Below, piece by piece: positions 9,466-18,225 of a DNA stretch of 64,000 bases. Made by a program: the position numbers and the translations under genes. The stretch covers positions 1 through 64,000 of the forward strand of contig JABHBL010000022.1 in NCBI GenBank assembly GCA_018673925.1, read 5' to 3'. Numbering within the stretch: the stretch's first letter is position 1; each line of letters begins with the position of its first letter. Below the pieces are notes generated by a model. That model did no database searches, was not told where the DNA came from, and saw only the letters and a list, made by a program, of their open reading frames with translations. Source of the stretch: Fidelibacterota bacterium (GTDB taxonomy: Bacteria; Fidelibacterota; UBA8477; JABMPR01).

Positions 9466-10197
9466 TTACTTGGATGATCTGGCAATCTGGTCTCGAAGTA
9501 GAGCTGCTTCCTCATAATTTTCAGAAAGCAAAGCCATCTGCAACTCAATTTCAAGTTTTTCCTGCACAGGTAACTCTGAGGGAACCCCATCGTCTGTAAT
9601 ACGGTGCTGTAATTCACGAAGCTGAAAAATTTCAGGACTTAAATCGGGTTGAGGATCGTCAAGAACATTTTTATAGATATGTTTAATCTGACGAACACCT
9701 GCTTTTAGAATTCTCAAAGCTTCACTCTTGTCGTTGGACTCAAGCTTTAACATGGTTTTAGCTGAAGTATTCATCATCATCACATATGGACGATGCTGTT
9801 GACTGGTAATGTTCTCAACCGCGCCGGCATAATTCGCAATGACATTTAGGATATCAAGATTGTGACGGGTATCTCGAATTACACCCTGGTAGTCTTTCAA
9901 CTGATGTAGGCTGAGATAACGATGATAATACTGCATCCCTTCCTGTCTCAGGTTAAAGGATTGACGCGGATCTAAGGTAAACTCTTTTTCGGCAGCAGCC
10001 AGAGAGCGATAATAGTCAAGATAGGAATCGAATCCTTCAGGACGATGACCATCAGGTCTCCCCATATATTCCATTTGGATAAGACCCAGATCTACCCGCA
10101 TCTGAACCAGCTGGCGACCATTTTCAGCCTTGATTATTCTTGCACTTACTGTCAGGGGATCAAAGGGCCATTCGCTTAATATTTTACTAATATCCAT
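9466..10197 (-). CDS. UVR-motif (UvrB/UvrC C-terminal motif) protein of unknown function
   Basis: 243 residues. The last 30 residues (EKLEIELQMALLSENYEEAA, then LRDQI) form a UVR motif, the helical hairpin found in UvrB, UvrC, McsA and ClpC. The first 200 residues match no domain I recognise. They are mixed alpha/beta and soluble, with no signal peptide or membrane segment, and an Asp/Tyr-rich N-terminal part containing YLDYYRSLAAAEKEF. The UVR motif usually mediates docking to a partner in DNA repair or in Clp/McsB proteostasis, so an adaptor role is possible. It is convergent with the ROK gene, with a 19-bp gap. Confidence 0.75.
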   Translation of the reverse strand: MDISKILSEWPFDPLTVSARIIKAENGRQLVQMRVDLGLIQMEYMGRPDGHRPEGFDSYLDYYRSLAAAEKEFTLDPRQSFNLRQEGMQYYHRYLSLHQLKDYQGVIRDTRHNLDILNVIANYAGAVENITSQQHRPYVMMMNTSAKTMLKLESNDKSEALRILKAGVRQIKHIYKNVLDDPQPDLSPEIFQLRELQHRITDDGVPSELPVQEKLEIELQMALLSENYEEAALLRDQIARSSK

Positions 10198-10305
10198 CGC
10201 GTCTAATTAAATCAGAACTACATGTTCCACAAAGAGAATCTCAATTATATCAATTCTCAGACATCTGAATTATTTTGGGAATTAAGGAAACTAGCCATTT
10301 CCATT

Positions 10306-10462
<157 letters not shown>

Positions 10463-10480
10463 CTGTCCTATCTTGATCCC

Positions 10481-11419
10481 ATGAATGCACATTTACACAA
10501 TCGAGAAATTATATTGCTGGGGTTGGCCCCGGTAACTGAGAAAGTTCACGGAATGTGGTACAAAGGTTACCCCGTACATCAAGGGGAAACCGAATCGAGC
10601 ATGAATTTTGCCACGCTGTATGCCCAGGAACATGGGATTGTCCCTGATCAAAACTTGCTTAGACAAGAATGGCTGAATTTTGTAGACACCCTACTGACTG
10701 CCGGTTTCCATCTCCATATAGTTCCATTTCCCGATGAATTGAATCGACCTGATAGCCTCTATCATGATGCTGTCTTTATAAGAGATGGGGGAATGATCTT
10801 CAGAGGAATCTGGATTAAAAGTCGATTTAGTGTTAAAGACCGTATCTACGAAGGTGAGTTCCATACCAAATTAGTGGAATCAAAACTTGGAAAAACAGTA
10901 GTTACCCTGCCAGAAGGTGCTCTCCTTGAGGGGGGGGATATCAATTATCTTGAAACCATTCATGGCAGTTATTATTTCGGTGGTCTATCACGTTCAAACA
11001 AGGCGGGGCATGATTTTGTACGAAACATCATTCGACCAGATCATTACATCCTGGTGGAATCAGAAGGTTATCATCTTGATACTGTCTTTACACCGGTTGT
11101 CACAGTAGAAAATGAAATGAAAGCTGTGATAGTGACTGCTGATATGCTCAGTGAAAAAAGCATGCGTGAGATTCGCTCATTAGGAGTAAAAGTAATGGAA
11201 GTCTCCCAATTGGACTCATCCGGTATGGAAGGCGAACTGGGAGATTACGCAGTAAATGCCCTTATTGCACCAGGTATCATGGTAAACAGCAGCAAGTTTT
11301 CAACTCCCGGTATCGAAGACCAATTGGCTGAGATGGGTATCCAGAGGTATGTGACACCCCTAACTAGTTTTCGCTATGCCGGCGGTTCGGTTCACTGTCT
11401 GACCAACGAAGTATACTAG
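10481..11419 (+). CDS. Amidinotransferase / dimethylarginine dimethylaminohydrolase family protein
   Basis: 312-residue member of the guanidino-group-modifying (pentein) fold. Visible family features are the substrate Asp region [22 protein letters not shown] (about 149-153), the catalytic His in GYHLDTVF (about 196) and the C-terminal nucleophile Cys in [12 protein letters not shown] (about 306). The family hydrolyses or transfers amidino groups from arginine derivatives (DDAH, citrulline-forming hydrolases, amidinotransferases); which substrate applies cannot be decided. The protein is cytosolic, without a signal peptide. It starts about 20 bp after the microsatellite and stands alone. Confidence 0.85.
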   Translation: MNAHLHNREIILLGLAPVTEKVHGMWYKGYPVHQGETESSMNFATLYAQEHGIVPDQNLLRQEWLNFVDTLLTAGFHLHIVPFPDELNRPDSLYHDAVFIRDGGMIFRGIWIKSRFSVKDRIYEGEFHTKLVESKLGKTVVTLPEGALLEGGDINYLETIHGSYYFGGLSRSNKAGHDFVRNIIRPDHYILVESEGYHLDTVFTPVVTVENEMKAVIVTADMLSEKSMREIRSLGVKVMEVSQLDSSGMEGELGDYAVNALIAPGIMVNSSKFSTPGIEDQLAEMGIQRYVTPLTSFRYAGGSVHCLTNEVY

Positions 11420-11472
11420 CACTTATTTCCGGAGGCTGAGGCTCTCGAAGCCTCTTTCTTAAACATATTGCA

Positions 11473-11497
11473 GGACATTTCGAGGACCTCGATGTCC
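11473..11497. repeat. 25-bp dispersed palindromic repeat, copy 2
   Basis: GGACATTTCGAGGACCTCGATGTCC-type element (arms GGACAT and ATGTCC). It is related to the inverted copy at 3377-3401. Just before it, at 11438-11454, is a small hairpin GAGGCT/AGCCTC. Both lie in the 177-bp gap between the DDAH-family gene and rpsT. Confidence 0.55.
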
Positions 11498-11530
11498 GAC
11501 TCTGTATTACTTCATTATTATGTAAAAAAA

Positions 11531-11551
11531 AGACCGGTGAATCACCGGTCT
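11531..11551 (-). terminator. Rho-independent terminator of rpsT
   Basis: Hairpin AGACCGGTGA/TCACCGGTCT followed on the minus strand by eight T residues, 46 nt after the rpsT stop. A second small dyad, TATAGTC/GACTATA, lies at 11561-11579 between stop and terminator. Confidence 0.85.
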
Positions 11552-11596
11552 AAATGACGCTATAGTCGCAGTGACTATAAATTGCAGAAAAGTGCT

Positions 11597-11851
11597 TTAA
11601 GAAAAGGTCGCCATATGTTTGGCAACACGTGATTTCTGGTTAGCAGCTTTATTTTTATGGATAATTCCATTAGCAGCTACTTTGTCAATAATCACGATGG
11701 CGGAATGTCCAAGAGCAGTTGCGTTCTCGGCATTGTCAGCAGCCATGGCTTTTTTGATAGCGCTTTTCATCAATGAACTATAATGCTTATTGCGTATACG
11801 GGCTTTTTCAGCTTGTCTGATACGTTTCGCGATGGTCTTTTTTACAGGCAT
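11597..11851 (-). CDS. rpsT: 30S ribosomal protein S20 (bS20)
   Basis: 84-residue, strongly basic helical protein that binds 16S rRNA in the small subunit. The N-terminal MPVKKTIAKRIRQAEKARIR and the later KNKAANQKSRVAKH are typical of bS20, and the length is normal. GAGGAG lies at good distance upstream of the ATG. It is a single-gene unit with its own terminator. Confidence 0.96.
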   Translation of the reverse strand: MPVKKTIAKRIRQAEKARIRNKHYSSLMKSAIKKAMAADNAENATALGHSAIVIIDKVAANGIIHKNKAANQKSRVAKHMATFS

Positions 11852-12095
11852 ATTTTTTCTTTCTCCTCAAAAATGCCCGCGAATATAGATGCGCACCACA
11901 CCTCTGTCAACGCTTTAAGTGGAAATAAAAATCAGGCATTTGCATGTCTTTTCAATCATATAAAGCACGCTAAATAATTTTCCATTTTGAATTTTCTGAT
12001 TTTGCTTTGCCTCATTTCTGCCTACTTTACGAAATATTTAAGAATGCTATAGAAAAATGAGTTTTAAATATCACAGATTTAAACTCACAATATTT

Positions 12096-12109
12096 TGACA
12101 ATATTGTCA
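12096..12109. promoter_or_regulatory. Perfect 14-bp palindrome upstream of the Crp/Fnr regulator
   Basis: TGACAATATTGTCA is a perfect dyad ending 16 bp before the regulator ATG and just ahead of its AGGAGGAG ribosome site. Size and placement fit autoregulation by the Crp/Fnr-type protein encoded next, but the binding specificity is not known. Confidence 0.45.
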
Positions 12110-12125
12110 CCAGGAGGAGAGTGGG

Positions 12126-12830
12126 ATGAGTGATCGGGTAGAAGAAATAAAAGATTCCTTGAGGTTGGTTCCTTTATTCTCGGATTTAAACGACAAAGTA
12201 CTCACACATCTTGCTGAAGTTTGTCAGGAGAAATCCTACGATAAAGATCAGCATATCCTCCATCAAGAACAATCTGGAGACAACTTTTTTGTAATTGAAT
12301 CCGGCTCTGTAAAAGTGACCCGCCTGGCAGAAGATGGACGTGAAGCTGTTCTGGCCTTCCTTCGAGAAGGAGATTTCTTTGGCGAATTGGCCATCCTGGA
12401 TGGAGAAACCAGATCTGCCAATGTAATTACTTTGACTGAATGCAAAATTCAAACTATTAATCGTCGAGAATTTTTGGACCTTCTGGAGCACCACCCATCC
12501 GTGGCTACTGCCCTGTTGATGGAATTAGCCCTGCGTCTTAGAAAAACCGATATGCACCTAGAATATTTGACGCTCAGTGATGCTGAAGGTAAAATCGCCT
12601 CTATCCTCATTGGGCTTGCTGAAGAAAATGGCACCTATAAAATGGGTGATGTCACACTGGGAAATATGCCCATGCAGCAGGATATTGCCAATATGGCCGG
12701 GACCACCCGCGAAACGGTTTCACGTATGATGAAAAAATTGGAAGAGAAGAATTGGCTTACCCGTGATGGACAGAAGGTCATTATTCGTAAATACAGTAAA
12801 TTTAAGGAAATATATCAGCTCAAATTCTGA
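12126..12830 (+). CDS. Crp/Fnr-family transcriptional regulator
   Basis: 234 residues. The N-terminal cyclic-nucleotide-binding beta-barrel (about residues 15-130) contains GDFFGELAILDGETRSANV, close to the phosphate-binding cassette of Crp, which suggests cNMP binding. A C-terminal winged helix (about 165-225) has recognition helix region QQDIANMAGTTRETVSRMMK. There is no N-terminal Cys cluster, so an Fnr-type Fe-S sensor is unlikely. A strong AGGAGGAG ribosome site precedes the ATG. A perfect palindrome just upstream suggests autoregulation. meaB follows 11 bp downstream and is probably co-transcribed. Confidence 0.93.
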   Translation: MSDRVEEIKDSLRLVPLFSDLNDKVLTHLAEVCQEKSYDKDQHILHQEQSGDNFFVIESGSVKVTRLAEDGREAVLAFLREGDFFGELAILDGETRSANVITLTECKIQTINRREFLDLLEHHPSVATALLMELALRLRKTDMHLEYLTLSDAEGKIASILIGLAEENGTYKMGDVTLGNMPMQQDIANMAGTTRETVSRMMKKLEEKNWLTRDGQKVIIRKYSKFKEIYQLKF

Positions 12831-12841
12831 TCTTACCCACC

Positions 12842-13783
12842 ATGAAAATTGATTTAAATGGAATATTAGATTCCAAGCGCCTGGCCATTTCCCGGGCGCT
12901 TTCATTTGTAGAAAATACCGATAACCTCGATATGGAAATCACAGATGCTTTGTTTAAACATCTCGGTCGAGCCTATCGAATTGGTGTGACTGGTCCTCCT
13001 GGAGCTGGTAAAAGCTCATTGGTTGATCGAATCATCACATATTGGCGCAATCAGGGCAAACGTATCGCTGTCATTTCAGTAGATCCCACCAGCCCCTTTA
13101 CAGGGGGAGCCATCCTGGGAGATCGCGTTCGCATGGGTCGGCACTATGCTGACAAAGGCGTTTTCATTCGATCTATGGCCACTCGTGGAAGTCACGGTGG
13201 CTTGGCTCTGAGGGCTCAGGATGCTGCTGATATCTTTGATGCTGCCGGTTACGATATCATTGTTTACGAAACCGTGGGAGTGGGTCAGGTGGAGCTGGAT
13301 GTCGCAAAAGCAGCTGACACGACTCTTGTAGTACTTGTTCCAGAATCAGGTGATGATATTCAGGCTATGAAGGCCGGTCTCATGGAGATAGCCGATCTGT
13401 TTATTATTAACAAAGCAGACCGACAGGGAGCCAATCAAGCTTTTGCCCAGATTCAGTCCATGTTGGAGATGAGACATCCAGAAAAGGGATTATGGCCACC
13501 TCAGGTCATTAAAACCAGTGCACTTAAAGATGAGGGGCTTTCAGATTTAACGGATGCCCTGGTAGAACATCGTCAATTCTTAGATGAACATGGTATCATC
13601 CGTCAGAATTTCAAGGACAGAATCCTTTTTAAGATTAAATCTCATATCGATGAAAACGTTCTTAACACATTTTGGACGCAAGCAAACAAGACACAATTGG
13701 ATCAAGCCATGAACACTGAAAATGTCATGAGCATCTTACCTGGTAAAATTGTGGATTCTCTGTTGAAGGATGAAGCGAATTGA
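12842..13783 (+). CDS. meaB: MeaB/ArgK-family GTPase (methylmalonyl-CoA mutase chaperone)
   Basis: 313-residue G3E-family P-loop GTPase that loads and protects adenosylcobalamin in methylmalonyl-CoA mutase. Walker A GPPGAGKSS is at residues 51-59. The switch region DPTSPFTGGAILGDR is near 80, ETVGVGQVELDV near 145, and the guanine-specificity motif NKAD near 189. The C-terminal dimerisation arm is shorter than in some homologues. No mutase subunit is in the window, so its client is elsewhere. It follows the Crp/Fnr gene directly. Confidence 0.93.
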   Translation: MKIDLNGILDSKRLAISRALSFVENTDNLDMEITDALFKHLGRAYRIGVTGPPGAGKSSLVDRIITYWRNQGKRIAVISVDPTSPFTGGAILGDRVRMGRHYADKGVFIRSMATRGSHGGLALRAQDAADIFDAAGYDIIVYETVGVGQVELDVAKAADTTLVVLVPESGDDIQAMKAGLMEIADLFIINKADRQGANQAFAQIQSMLEMRHPEKGLWPPQVIKTSALKDEGLSDLTDALVEHRQFLDEHGIIRQNFKDRILFKIKSHIDENVLNTFWTQANKTQLDQAMNTENVMSILPGKIVDSLLKDEAN

Positions 13784-13845
13784 AAACGATGAGAAGTGAT
13801 GTAGTGGTTTGATAAAACCTTAAATGCTACCTGACAGTTAAAGAA

Positions 13846-14310
13846 TTATTCATCAACATTAACATCCCAGTCTTGAAACAAGCCATCCTGGTTGAGGGAG
13901 CGATGTAGATCCATGACCTGCCCTCGATGAACTCCAATCAAGTATATTGAACCACCGCCCTGATAGTAATAGGAATTTTCTGTAAAATTATTGCCATCTA
14001 GTTCACCCGATTGAATGTTATGCCAATCCTGGGTCATGATTTGACCTAAATCTTCGGTAGGGTAGACACCCCACTCACCGTAATAAGCTCGAACCTCATT
14101 ACGTATTGACCCAAGGGCGGCCTCACCTTCGGCTCTGACAGCTTTTTGAATACTACCTCGGTAGATGGGCACTGCAACAGCAGCAAGCACACTGATTATA
14201 AGAATCACAATCATAAGCTCAACCAAACTGAATCCAGTTAAAGACCTTTTTTCGATCCTGTTTCCGGCTGTGTCAGGCTGTTGATTCTTTTGTAAGTAGC
14301 ATCGATTCAT
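13846..14310 (-). CDS. Type IV pilin-like / pseudopilin protein
   Basis: 154 residues with a class III signal. After a 26-residue leader comes the prepilin peptidase site G/FSLVE, and a single hydrophobic helix (MIVILIISVLAAVAVPIY) follows. Glu5 of the mature chain (E31) is present. The C-terminal part is a short polar globular domain with YYQGGGSIYLIGV, of the size of type II secretion pseudopilins or minor pilins. The ATG at 14310 is chosen over a TTG three codons upstream; neither has a clear ribosome site. No other pilus or secretion gene is near, and it sits convergent to meaB and divergent from tatC. Confidence 0.8.
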   Translation of the reverse strand: MNRCYLQKNQQPDTAGNRIEKRSLTGFSLVELMIVILIISVLAAVAVPIYRGSIQKAVRAEGEAALGSIRNEVRAYYGEWGVYPTEDLGQIMTQDWHNIQSGELDGNNFTENSYYYQGGGSIYLIGVHRGQVMDLHRSLNQDGLFQDWDVNVDE

Positions 14311-14522
14311 AGTCAGCAAATAGTATAAAACGCAATATGGGGGAATTCAAATTCAATATTTCCAATTATTAATAGCAGATAAAGTCAAGTTTTAAATAAA
14401 TTTTCAAAGTGAAATTCAAATCAGAGGTGGTGGGTAATTGAAGTTGTAGGTTGGATAGATTTGTTTACTTCTATATTCAATTGGGGTTTTTCTCACCTCT
14501 AATCCTTTTATCTTAATCGACT

Positions 14523-15332
14523 ATGTCAAAAGTAAGTAATACTGAAATGCCACTGCTGGATCACCTCGAAGAGTTGAGGTGGAGAGTTATAAAAGCCTTT
14601 AGTAGTATTCTTCTTTTTGCGGTCATTGGTTTTATTTTTTCCAATCAGCTCATCTACATCTTGAGCATTCCCATTGAAAACACTGAACCCAAACTGGATC
14701 TTCTGAACACAACCATTCTTGGTGTTTTTCTGGCTAAAATGCGGGTGGCAGTGGTCCTGGGTATTGTGTTTTCCCTACCGGTTATTATTCATCAAGTCTG
14801 GAAATTTATTGCTCCTGGACTGCTAGACGATGAGCGTTCATTCGCTCCTATGCTCATCATTACAACTATCGTGAGTTTTGTTATCGGTGGGCTTTTCTCA
14901 TATTTTGTAATGATACCCTGGTCGTTGAAATTTTTTGCAGTACTGAACTATGGCCTTGAAGGTCTGGTTAACTATGTAACCATCACTGACTATCTCAATT
15001 ATATCACCATCCTTATACTTTTTACAGGAATGGCTTTTGAACTTCCCGTTGTTGTATTCATCCTGGCTAAGATCGGTATTGTGACCCCCAATATTTTGAG
15101 GAAAGTTCGTCGTTTTGCTTATCTGGGCATACTTATGGTATCGGCGATATTCACACCTGCTGATCCTTTTACCATGGTGGGTGTAGCCATGCCTATGGTT
15201 CTCCTGTATGAAGTCAGCATTTTTGTCGCGAAACTTGTTAAGCAAAAAAAGCAGGAAAAAGCCGAGATGGAAGAAGTTGAATCTGAGGGAATAAATAAAG
15301 AGGACGAGTTGCTTGAAGATTTCCTTGGATGA
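14523..15332 (+). CDS. tatC: Sec-independent protein translocase TatC
   Basis: 269-residue inner-membrane protein, the twin-arginine signal receptor of the Tat translocase. The N-terminal MPLLDHLEELRWRV motif (HLEELR) is characteristic, and six hydrophobic segments are visible. The Asp/Glu-bearing FAPMLIITTIVSFVIGG and the ending IFTPADPFTMV are typical. An acidic, Lys-rich cytoplasmic tail of about 30 residues follows the last helix. tatA/B is not in the window. Its 3' end overlaps the polyprenyl synthetase start by 20 bp, and it heads a plus-strand run to polA. Confidence 0.96.
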   Translation: MSKVSNTEMPLLDHLEELRWRVIKAFSSILLFAVIGFIFSNQLIYILSIPIENTEPKLDLLNTTILGVFLAKMRVAVVLGIVFSLPVIIHQVWKFIAPGLLDDERSFAPMLIITTIVSFVIGGLFSYFVMIPWSLKFFAVLNYGLEGLVNYVTITDYLNYITILILFTGMAFELPVVVFILAKIGIVTPNILRKVRRFAYLGILMVSAIFTPADPFTMVGVAMPMVLLYEVSIFVAKLVKQKKQEKAEMEEVESEGINKEDELLEDFLG

Positions 15333-16290
15333 TCTCCTACGGCCTATTCAGGCTGAGCTGAATAGCTTTCAACACTATTTTGAGAATTCTCTCAAATCCC
15401 ATGTGTTTCTGATTAACCAGGTCATGAAATATGTCATTGCCCAAAAGGGTAAAAAGATGCGCCCCATGCTCTTATTGCTTTCGGCCCGACTTAGTGGTGA
15501 ATGTACGGAGCAAACTTATTCTGCTGCAACTTTGGTGGAGGTCTTACACACTGCCACCCTGGTTCATGATGATGTTGTGGATGAGGCTGAAACCAGACGG
15601 GGGCTTCCCAGCATCAACTCTATCTGGCGCAACAAAATTAGCGTACTCATTGGAGACTATCTTTTCTCCAAAGCGTTGGTGAAAATGGTTGCTCTCAAGC
15701 ATCCAGAGATGTTGGAGCTCCTTGCGAACACTGCTGATAAGCTAGTGACTGGCGAAATTGACCAGATAGATCGTGCTCGCTCCGACACGATGACTGAAGA
15801 TGCCTATTATGATATGATTGAGGATAAAACGGCTTCACTACTTGCCACAGGATGTAAGCTGGGTGCCATGACTACATCCGATGACCAAAAGGTGTGGGAT
15901 GCGCTGTACGAATATGGTCGAAATTTTGGAATTGCCTTTCAAATCAAAGACGATCTATTCGATTTTGAAGGACGTGCTTCATCTGTGGGAAAACCTATTG
16001 GTCTGGATGTTAAACACAATATGGTAACTTTACCTCTGATACATGCACTGCAGCAGTGTAGCAAGCAGGAGCAACGGGAATTTAAGCGCATGACCAAAAA
16101 GGGCAGCGATAAGGTTATTCAACAAAATGTTCTAGAGTTTATCAATCGCTATGGTGGCCTGGAATACACCAAACAAAAACTTCAGGACTATTCTGATAAA
16201 GCCAAGACTGCGCTGAGTGATTTCCCCGATTCAGCTGTTAAACACTCCATGATTCAGTTTATCGATTACAATATTCAACGCGAGAAATAA
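15313..16290 (+). CDS. Polyprenyl diphosphate synthase (trans-isoprenyl chain elongation)
   Basis: 325-residue all-helical prenyltransferase that condenses isopentenyl diphosphate units into long-chain polyprenyl diphosphate, probably for the quinone side chain. The two Asp-rich Mg-binding motifs are present: DDVVDEAETRRG (residues 86-97) and KDDLFDF (about 213-219). The GKPIGLDVKHNMVTLPLIHA segment is typical of octaprenyl/solanesyl-type enzymes. The start is uncertain: a TTG at 15313 with GAGG about 10 nt upstream, inside the 3' end of tatC, is the best candidate. Product chain length cannot be inferred safely. Confidence 0.92.
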   Translation: MKISLDDLLRPIQAELNSFQHYFENSLKSHVFLINQVMKYVIAQKGKKMRPMLLLLSARLSGECTEQTYSAATLVEVLHTATLVHDDVVDEAETRRGLPSINSIWRNKISVLIGDYLFSKALVKMVALKHPEMLELLANTADKLVTGEIDQIDRARSDTMTEDAYYDMIEDKTASLLATGCKLGAMTTSDDQKVWDALYEYGRNFGIAFQIKDDLFDFEGRASSVGKPIGLDVKHNMVTLPLIHALQQCSKQEQREFKRMTKKGSDKVIQQNVLEFINRYGGLEYTKQKLQDYSDKAKTALSDFPDSAVKHSMIQFIDYNIQREK

Positions 16291-16294
16291 AACC

Positions 16295-16951
16295 ATGCCG
16301 TGCCATATTCAGGTTAAAAACCTGGCACTTTCTTATCGCTGGAAAATATTTCAAAAAACCATATTTCAGGATTTAAACCTATGTATTCCATCAGGATCGT
16401 TTGTGACGATTATTGGTGGAAATGGTAGTGGTAAAAGCAGTCTGGTTAAGCTTATCCTTGGGTTGGTAGAACCAGAATCTGGTGAAGTCTTACTAAATGA
16501 CATTATCGTCAGACCTGGCTATCCAGAAGCAATAAAAACCAATCGAATAGCCTATTTAACTCAACAAATTGAGGATCTTTTTTTCTCGGAAACGGTGGCT
16601 GAGGAAATGAGCTATCAAAGAGATGATGTGGTGGTGCCCAATATGGAGGAAATACTGCACACACTGGGCTTGGATACTCTATGGAGTCGAAGCGTGGAAA
16701 GTTTATCAGGGGGAGAGCGACAATCCCTGGCACTGGCTCAATTCATGATGCAGGATGCTCCTTTATTGATATTAGACGAACCAAGCTCATATCTTGATCA
16801 GACCAAGGCCTCCATACTTAAGGCATTCCTGGAGAAAGCGCACCAATCCGGAAAAACAATTTTACATGTCACCCAATTCGTCTCTGAACTCAAGTGGGGA
16901 ACCCATGTGATCGACCTGGATCAATCCAATGTGAGCCTGGCTACCCTATGA
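16295..16951 (+). CDS. ABC transporter ATPase, ECF/CbiO-like, subunit 1
   Basis: 218-residue nucleotide-binding domain with Walker A GGNGSGKSS (about 41-49), Q-loop YLTQQIEDLFFSETV, signature LSGGERQSLALAQ (about 138) and Walker B LLILDEPSS (about 157). The H-loop position is HVTQF, a His as required. The IEDLFFSETV segment after the Q-loop resembles energy-coupling-factor ATPases (EcfA/CbiO). It overlaps the second ATPase by ATGA, so the two are translationally coupled and probably form a heterodimer. No transmembrane T or S component is next to them. Confidence 0.88.
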   Translation: MPCHIQVKNLALSYRWKIFQKTIFQDLNLCIPSGSFVTIIGGNGSGKSSLVKLILGLVEPESGEVLLNDIIVRPGYPEAIKTNRIAYLTQQIEDLFFSETVAEEMSYQRDDVVVPNMEEILHTLGLDTLWSRSVESLSGGERQSLALAQFMMQDAPLLILDEPSSYLDQTKASILKAFLEKAHQSGKTILHVTQFVSELKWGTHVIDLDQSNVSLATL

Positions 16952-17610
16952 ATCACACAATTCCAGCATTGAGAAAGACATATGGCGATAATCCGTCCTT
17001 TATTCTAGAAGCTCCTGAGCAATCAATTAGTGGAGCTGGATATACCTGTATCATCGGAGAAAACGGATCTGGTAAGAGCACCTATGGGGAAACTTTAGCC
17101 GAGTTATCATCACATAACTCAGATGAAAAGTGGTATTATTTACCTCAGCATCTTGACCGGTTTCTATTTGCTGAAAACGTAAGTGAACAGCTTAGTGCCT
17201 TGCTATCACAGGAAATAAATCAAACTAGATTGGTGAGTCTCATTGAAGAACTTGGATTCTCCGATCCAGAAGGCATGCTTCATTTTCCCTTTCTACTCAT
17301 GAGTGGGGGAGAACGACGACGCATGGCACTGGTTTGTGTGTTTTATCTAGAACCAGCCCGTTTGATTCTTGATGAACCAGAGATTGGTGTTACAACAAAA
17401 GAAAACATGGTGCTTCTATCAAAATTACATAATTTGGCCGGCACGAATGCGAGGGTAATCATTATCTCGCACAATGCTGAATTTGTAAGGCAATCATCGG
17501 ATATTATCTGTCTTATTAATGGAAAAATTGCCAGAGCGGGTCGGACTGAGGAACTAATTTCTGACCCCAACTTTGAATTAGAGAAATACGGAGTTAGGTT
17601 TAGTCAATAA
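16948..17610 (+). CDS. ABC transporter ATPase, ECF/CbiO-like, subunit 2
   Basis: 220-residue partner ATPase, starting in an ATGA overlap with the previous gene. The in-frame upstream extension to 16894 would only re-read the end of that gene. Walker A is GENGSGKST (about 37), followed by the Q-loop region YYLPQHLDRFLFAENV, signature MSGGERRRMAL (about 117), Walker B RLILDEPEIGV and the switch His in IISHNAEFV. It is a compact domain without membrane segments. Pairing with the upstream ATPase as an EcfA1/A2-type heterodimer is inferred from coupling and from the LF-aromatic Q-loop region. The stop touches the pgsA start. Confidence 0.87.
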   Translation: MNHTIPALRKTYGDNPSFILEAPEQSISGAGYTCIIGENGSGKSTYGETLAELSSHNSDEKWYYLPQHLDRFLFAENVSEQLSALLSQEINQTRLVSLIEELGFSDPEGMLHFPFLLMSGGERRRMALVCVFYLEPARLILDEPEIGVTTKENMVLLSKLHNLAGTNARVIIISHNAEFVRQSSDIICLINGKIARAGRTEELISDPNFELEKYGVRFSQ

Positions 17611-18189
17611 ATGGTAAACTATGCAACCATAAAAAAGTTTCTCACCGCTGCTAATCTGACTTCATTGGCTAGAGCTTTTATGGTGTTCCCCCTGGTGTAT
17701 TTATTGAATAGATGGGAAGGTGGCGTCGCAGATTTCCCGCTGTGGGCCGTTTTCTGGATCATTCTGGCTATGTTTTCTGATTATCTAGATGGCTGGTTTG
17801 CACGTTCTTATCATGAAGTGAGTCGGTTTGGGAAATTCCTTGATCCAATGGCTGATAAAATTGTGGTATTTGGTGTGCTGTTTTTTGCAAAACCAATTGC
17901 CAGGGCTATACCGGGCTGGTTTGTGGCTTTTATCATAATTAGAGAACTGTTAATATTTGGCTTAGGATACTATGTCAGCAAAGATTCAAAGCGTGATATG
18001 CAAGCAAATCGAACCGGTAAATGGTCCATATTCCTCACCAGTATTACCTTTATACTTATGATATTTGAGCTGCATCCATGGGCTGATTATATACTCTATC
18101 TTACGGTGGTTGTTGGCTCTTTCTCCCTGTTTTTCTATTTGAAACGTTATTACCATCTTTATCAGGTTGATGTCAAGAAACCCTCGTAA
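17611..18189 (+). CDS. pgsA: CDP-diacylglycerol-glycerol-3-phosphate 3-phosphatidyltransferase
   Basis: 192-residue inner-membrane enzyme of the CDP-alcohol phosphotransferase family. The full signature DG-AR-G-D-D is present in SDYLDGWFARSYHEVSRFGK and the following FLDPMADK. About five hydrophobic segments are visible. PgsA transfers a phosphatidyl group from CDP-diacylglycerol to glycerol-3-phosphate, the committed step to phosphatidylglycerol and cardiolipin. Family members with other alcohols are similar, so the exact substrate is likely rather than proven. It starts immediately after the ABC ATPase stop. Confidence 0.87.
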   Translation: MVNYATIKKFLTAANLTSLARAFMVFPLVYLLNRWEGGVADFPLWAVFWIILAMFSDYLDGWFARSYHEVSRFGKFLDPMADKIVVFGVLFFAKPIARAIPGWFVAFIIIRELLIFGLGYYVSKDSKRDMQANRTGKWSIFLTSITFILMIFELHPWADYILYLTVVVGSFSLFFYLKRYYHLYQVDVKKPS

Positions 18190-18225
18190 CACCTGATTAT
18201 TAATCATTAAATAAAGTGTCAAGAT

